Shown here one piece after another: positions 61,477 to 64,000 of a stretch of 64,000 nt of DNA; positions within the stretch are counted from its first letter, which is position 1; every line of letters starts with the position of its first letter. Under the pieces are notes generated by a model. The model had not been told where the DNA came from. It did not search any database and worked only from the letters and a program-made list of their open reading frames with translations. Source of the DNA: Pseudoduganella lurida (GTDB lineage: Bacteria; Pseudomonadota; Gammaproteobacteria; Burkholderiales; Burkholderiaceae_D); NCBI RefSeq assembly GCF_007830455.1, contig NZ_VLLB01000005.1:425503-489502 (forward strand), read 5' to 3'. The position numbers and the translations under genes were made by a program.

Positions 61477-61509
61477 AAAATTCCCCGCCAGGAAAATCCG
61501 GGCGGGGAA
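61477..61509 (-). terminator. Hairpin between fliC and flaG
   Basis: On the minus strand TTCCCCGCC and GGCGGGGAA form a 9-bp stem with an 11-nt loop, followed by TTTT. This could end most fliC transcripts and let some read into flaG, giving high flagellin and low FlaG. Confidence 0.6.
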
Positions 61510-61541
61510 CCGCTTCAAAGCAGGCTAAGTACTACCGCGGA

Positions 61542-63002
61542 TTAACGCAGCAGGCTCAGCACGCCGTTCGGCAGGGAGTTCGCCTGGGCCAGCATGGCGG
61601 TACCGGCCTGCTGCAGGATCTGGCCGCGGGTCATGCTCGCGGTTTCCGCTGCGAAGTCGGTATCGACGATACGGCTGCGCGATGCCGACAGGTTTTCCGT
61701 CGTGGCGGACAGGTTCGAGATCGCCGACGAGAAACGCGACTGCAGTGCACCGAAAGCTGCGCGCTGCGTGTTCACGGTTGCCAGGGCTGCATCGGCGATC
61801 TTGATCGCTTTCTGCGCGCCTTCGAAGTCCGAGATGTCCAGGTCGGACACTGCCTGCAGCGTCGAGGTGGCGCCACTGGCCAGGCCGGTATCGTCGGTCA
61901 CTTTGAATGCACCTTCCGAGTCGTAGGAGATCTGGCCGTTGACGGTCGACGAAGCACCTGCACCTGCCAGGTCCTGCGCTGCCGTCTTGATGCCGTCCGT
62001 GTCGTACGTGGACGCCTTCAGGGCCGCGGTGTTGCCACCGTCACGGTTCTGTTCGATCTTGATGTCGTTGCCGGCGGACTGGGTCAGCTTCAGGCCCTTG
62101 TTCTCGGCATCGTATTCGGCGGTCACGCCGGTCTTGGCCGACTGCGCGTTGATCGAGTTGATCGCGGCGGAGAAGTCCGAGGCGCTGCTGCCGTCGCCGG
62201 ACACGGAGAAGTTCACTTCCACGGCCGTCGAGTTATCGCTGGTCAGTTTCAGGGAATAGTCTTCCTTGCCCATTTCCAGGAACACTTCGGTCTTGGCCGA
62301 TGCCGTCACGCCCGTCTTGGCGGTCTGGGCATTGACCTTGGCAGCCAGCGTCTTGGCCGTGTCGGTCGCGGTGGCCTTGATGGTGTCGCCCGAACCACGC
62401 ACGCCGGCGATCTTCAGTTCGCCGTCGACGGTCACGTTGCTGCCACCGGCGGCATCTTTCACGACTGCAGCGTCCTGCTTCACGCTGTTGTTGCCGTAGG
62501 TGTTGGTCAGGAAGTTCGAGCCCGTTGCGGAGATCAGCTGGTTGGCATCCGCGCCCACCTGGAAGTTCGCCGTACCCATCGTGCCGTCCAGCAGTGCCTG
62601 GCCGTTGAAGGTGGTGGTTTGTGCGACGCGGTTCAGTTCCGACGACAGCTGGGTCACCTCGGTCTGCAGGGCCTGACGGTCCGAAGCCGAGTTGGTGCTG
62701 TTCGAGGACTGGACCGCCAGTTCACGGATACGCTGCAGGATGTCGCCGGACGAGGCCAGCGCGCCTTCGGCGGTTTGCGCCATCGACACGCCGTCGTTGG
62801 CATTGCGGGTTGCCTGCGTCATGCCCTTGATCTGCGCGTTCATCCGGTCGGAGATCGCCAGGCCTGCCGCGTCGTCCTTGGCGCTGTTGATGCGGAGACC
62901 GGAAGAGAGGCGTTGCAGCGACGTTGTCAGTGCGGACTGGGACGACGTCAGGTTACGCTGCGAGTTCAGGGATGCGACGTTGGTATTGATTACGGAAGCC
63001 AT
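61542..63002 (-). CDS. fliC: Flagellin FliC
   Basis: A 486-residue filament subunit. The N-terminal D0/D1 region is [60 protein letters not shown]. The C-terminal region is [73 protein letters not shown]. The central part has two similar [16 protein letters not shown] segments (flagellin IN-type). GGAG lies 7 nt before the ATG, and a FliA promoter lies about 180 bp upstream. A second flagellin gene is upstream on the same strand. Confidence 0.97.
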   Translation of the reverse strand: MASVINTNVASLNSQRNLTSSQSALTTSLQRLSSGLRINSAKDDAAGLAISDRMNAQIKGMTQATRNANDGVSMAQTAEGALASSGDILQRIRELAVQSSNSTNSASDRQALQTEVTQLSSELNRVAQTTTFNGQALLDGTMGTANFQVGADANQLISATGSNFLTNTYGNNSVKQDAAVVKDAAGGSNVTVDGELKIAGVRGSGDTIKATATDTAKTLAAKVNAQTAKTGVTASAKTEVFLEMGKEDYSLKLTSDNSTAVEVNFSVSGDGSSASDFSAAINSINAQSAKTGVTAEYDAENKGLKLTQSAGNDIKIEQNRDGGNTAALKASTYDTDGIKTAAQDLAGAGASSTVNGQISYDSEGAFKVTDDTGLASGATSTLQAVSDLDISDFEGAQKAIKIADAALATVNTQRAAFGALQSRFSSAISNLSATTENLSASRSRIVDTDFAAETASMTRGQILQQAGTAMLAQANSLPNGVLSLLR

Positions 63003-63184
63003 GGTATTACTCCAAAGGTACTGCTGATTTCGGCGATTTGCTCTTTGACGTTGGCCCGCCTCCGTGTTCCGAGACGATCAAGCCGCTGTTGTTTTGGGTA
63101 ACGGTTGCCGTACGGGAAGCTTTAGGTGGTTTTCGGTGGGAAATTTATGTTCTTGGGACTCAAGTGTTTTTATTGTCGAGCGCT

Positions 63185-63211
63185 AAGTCGGCTGCTCTGC
63201 AATAAACTTGA
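63185..63211 (-). promoter_or_regulatory. FliA (sigma28) promoter of fliC
   Basis: On the minus strand TCAAGTTT (63204-63211, 7/8) and GCCGACTT (63185-63192, GCCGA intact) are separated by exactly 11 bp. The predicted leader is about 170 nt. Confidence 0.8.
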
Positions 63212-63554
63212 GGGCGAATAAAAATATTTTTCTACGTAAATATTTTCGGTGCGCGAGACCTGGCGCGGGTTTCCGGTGTCAGCTCGACAATAGTGGGGTG
63301 GCCAGCGGAGGCGGGGCGGCGGGGCTGGTGTCTGGCATCATTCCCGCCAGCTATCGGTTTCGGCCATCGGCAGTGCCCGGGGAGGGGGGACAGCGGTGTG
63401 TGAGCGTCCTCGCGAATATTGTCAGAGACTTGTTCCACTCCACCGCCCCGTCTTGGGACCAGCGGCTCCGAAAACCGGTGTCCGACCCCATTCCAGGGCA
63501 TGAGGACACGTTGCGGGCGGAATGACGTCAGGCACCAGTTCTTACCACGCACGT

Positions 63555-63589
63555 AAAAAAACCCGGCCAGGTTGCCCCGGCCGGGTTTT
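63555..63589 (-). terminator. rho-independent terminator of the second flagellin gene
   Basis: On the minus strand AAAACCCGGCC and GGCCGGGTTTT form an 11-bp stem with a 10-nt loop, followed by T residues (63555-63557). It lies 22 bp after the stop codon. Confidence 0.88.
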
Positions 63590-63611
63590 CAGAAAACTAC
63601 CCCGATGTCGT

Positions 63612-64000
63612 TTAACGCAGCAGGCTCATCACGCCGTTCGGCAGCGAGTTGGCCTGGGCCAGCATCGCGGTACCGGCCTGCTGCAGGATCTGGCCGCGCG
63701 TCAGGCTGGCGGTCTCGGCAGCGAAGTCGGTGTCGACGATGCGGCTCTTCGAGGCCGACAGGTTTTCCGTCGTTGCCGTCAGGTTCGAGATCGCCGACGA
63801 GAACCGCGACTGCAGGGCACCGAAGGCAGCGCGCTGCGTGTTCACCGTGGCCAGCGCGGCATCGGCGATCTTGATGGCTTTCTGGGCACCGTCGAAGTCG
63901 GAGATGTCCAGGTCCGCCACCGCCTGCAGCGTCGAGGTCGCGCCGCTGGCCAGGCCGGTATCGTCCGTCACCTTGAAGGCGCCTTCCGAGTCGTACGAGA
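63612..64000 (-). CDS. Second flagellin, C-terminal part (runs off the right edge)
   Basis: The last ~129 codons of a second flagellin. The visible end, from [56 protein letters not shown] to [17 protein letters not shown], is nearly identical to FliC, with substitutions such as AVADLDISDFDG for [12 protein letters not shown] and [15 protein letters not shown] for [15 protein letters not shown]. The start and promoter lie outside the window. The conservation of the 3' end suggests a recent tandem duplication or gene conversion with fliC. Confidence 0.93.
   Translation of the reverse strand, partial: SYDSEGAFKVTDDTGLASGATSTLQAVADLDISDFDGAQKAIKIADAALATVNTQRAAFGALQSRFSSAISNLTATTENLSASKSRIVDTDFAAETASLTRGQILQQAGTAMLAQANSLPNGVMSLLR

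Larger units (their letters stand above)
63003..63611. other. Intergenic region between two flagellin genes
   Basis: About 610 bp. The part next to fliC is its leader and FliA promoter (63185-63211), and the far end holds the terminator of the second flagellin. Between about 63230 and 63550 I see no supported gene or recognisable element. Confidence 0.55.

Overview
The window is GC-rich chromosomal DNA of a motile beta-proteobacterium, most likely an Oxalobacteraceae member of the Massilia/Duganella/Janthinobacterium group. This is an inference from the divergent rne/rluC pair, a CqsS/LqsS/JqsS-type quorum-sensing kinase, the flhF-flhG-fliA-motCD block, and many short GGGGTCAGACCCC-type intergenic palindromes. 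I saw no tRNA, rRNA, prophage, IS element or true CRISPR array.

Positions 1-21000 hold housekeeping and sensory genes. They are: the 5' end of prkA (minus); an adenine-deaminase-type enzyme and an FtsX-type ABC permease (plus); an overlapping histidine kinase/response regulator pair that resembles alpha-hydroxyketone quorum sensing (minus); a truncated haemoglobin and rmuC (plus), with a perfect FNR-type palindrome between kinase and globin; a mobA-moeA fusion with moaA (minus); rne (minus) divergent from rluC-HAD phosphatase-Rieske-sppA (plus); a small unknown gene; and an rsuA-type pseudouridine synthase.

Positions 21092-64000 are an almost unbroken flagellar region. Plus strand: flhB-flhA-flhF-flhG-fliA-motC-motD. 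Minus strand: flgM-flgN, behind a FliA promoter, and flgA. Plus strand: flgBCDEFGHIJ, with a sigma54-like promoter, then flgKL with a FliA promoter. Minus strand: fliFGHIJKLMNOPQR, convergent with flgL. fliE stands alone on the plus strand, divergent from fliF. Minus strand again: fliC, flaG, fliD, fliS, fliT, a second fliK-like gene, a stand-alone FlhB C-terminal homologue, and a YcgR-type PilZ protein. The C-terminal part of a second flagellin reaches the right edge.

Regulation is legible. Four promoters fit the FliA consensus with exactly 11 bp between elements (flgM, flgK, fliD, fliC). A good -24/-12 site precedes flgB and weaker ones precede fliE, so a sigma54-then-FliA cascade with FlgM as checkpoint is the likely design. 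The main oddities are: a dense array of GGGGACAGTCCCC palindromes between flgL and fliR, with related elements elsewhere, one of them inside the fliP-fliQ gap; an FlhG without a canonical P-loop; duplicated starts at flhG and flgA; a 12-bp tandem repeat between flgD and flgE; enlarged hook, junction and cap proteins; and the quorum-sensing pair without its synthase nearby.
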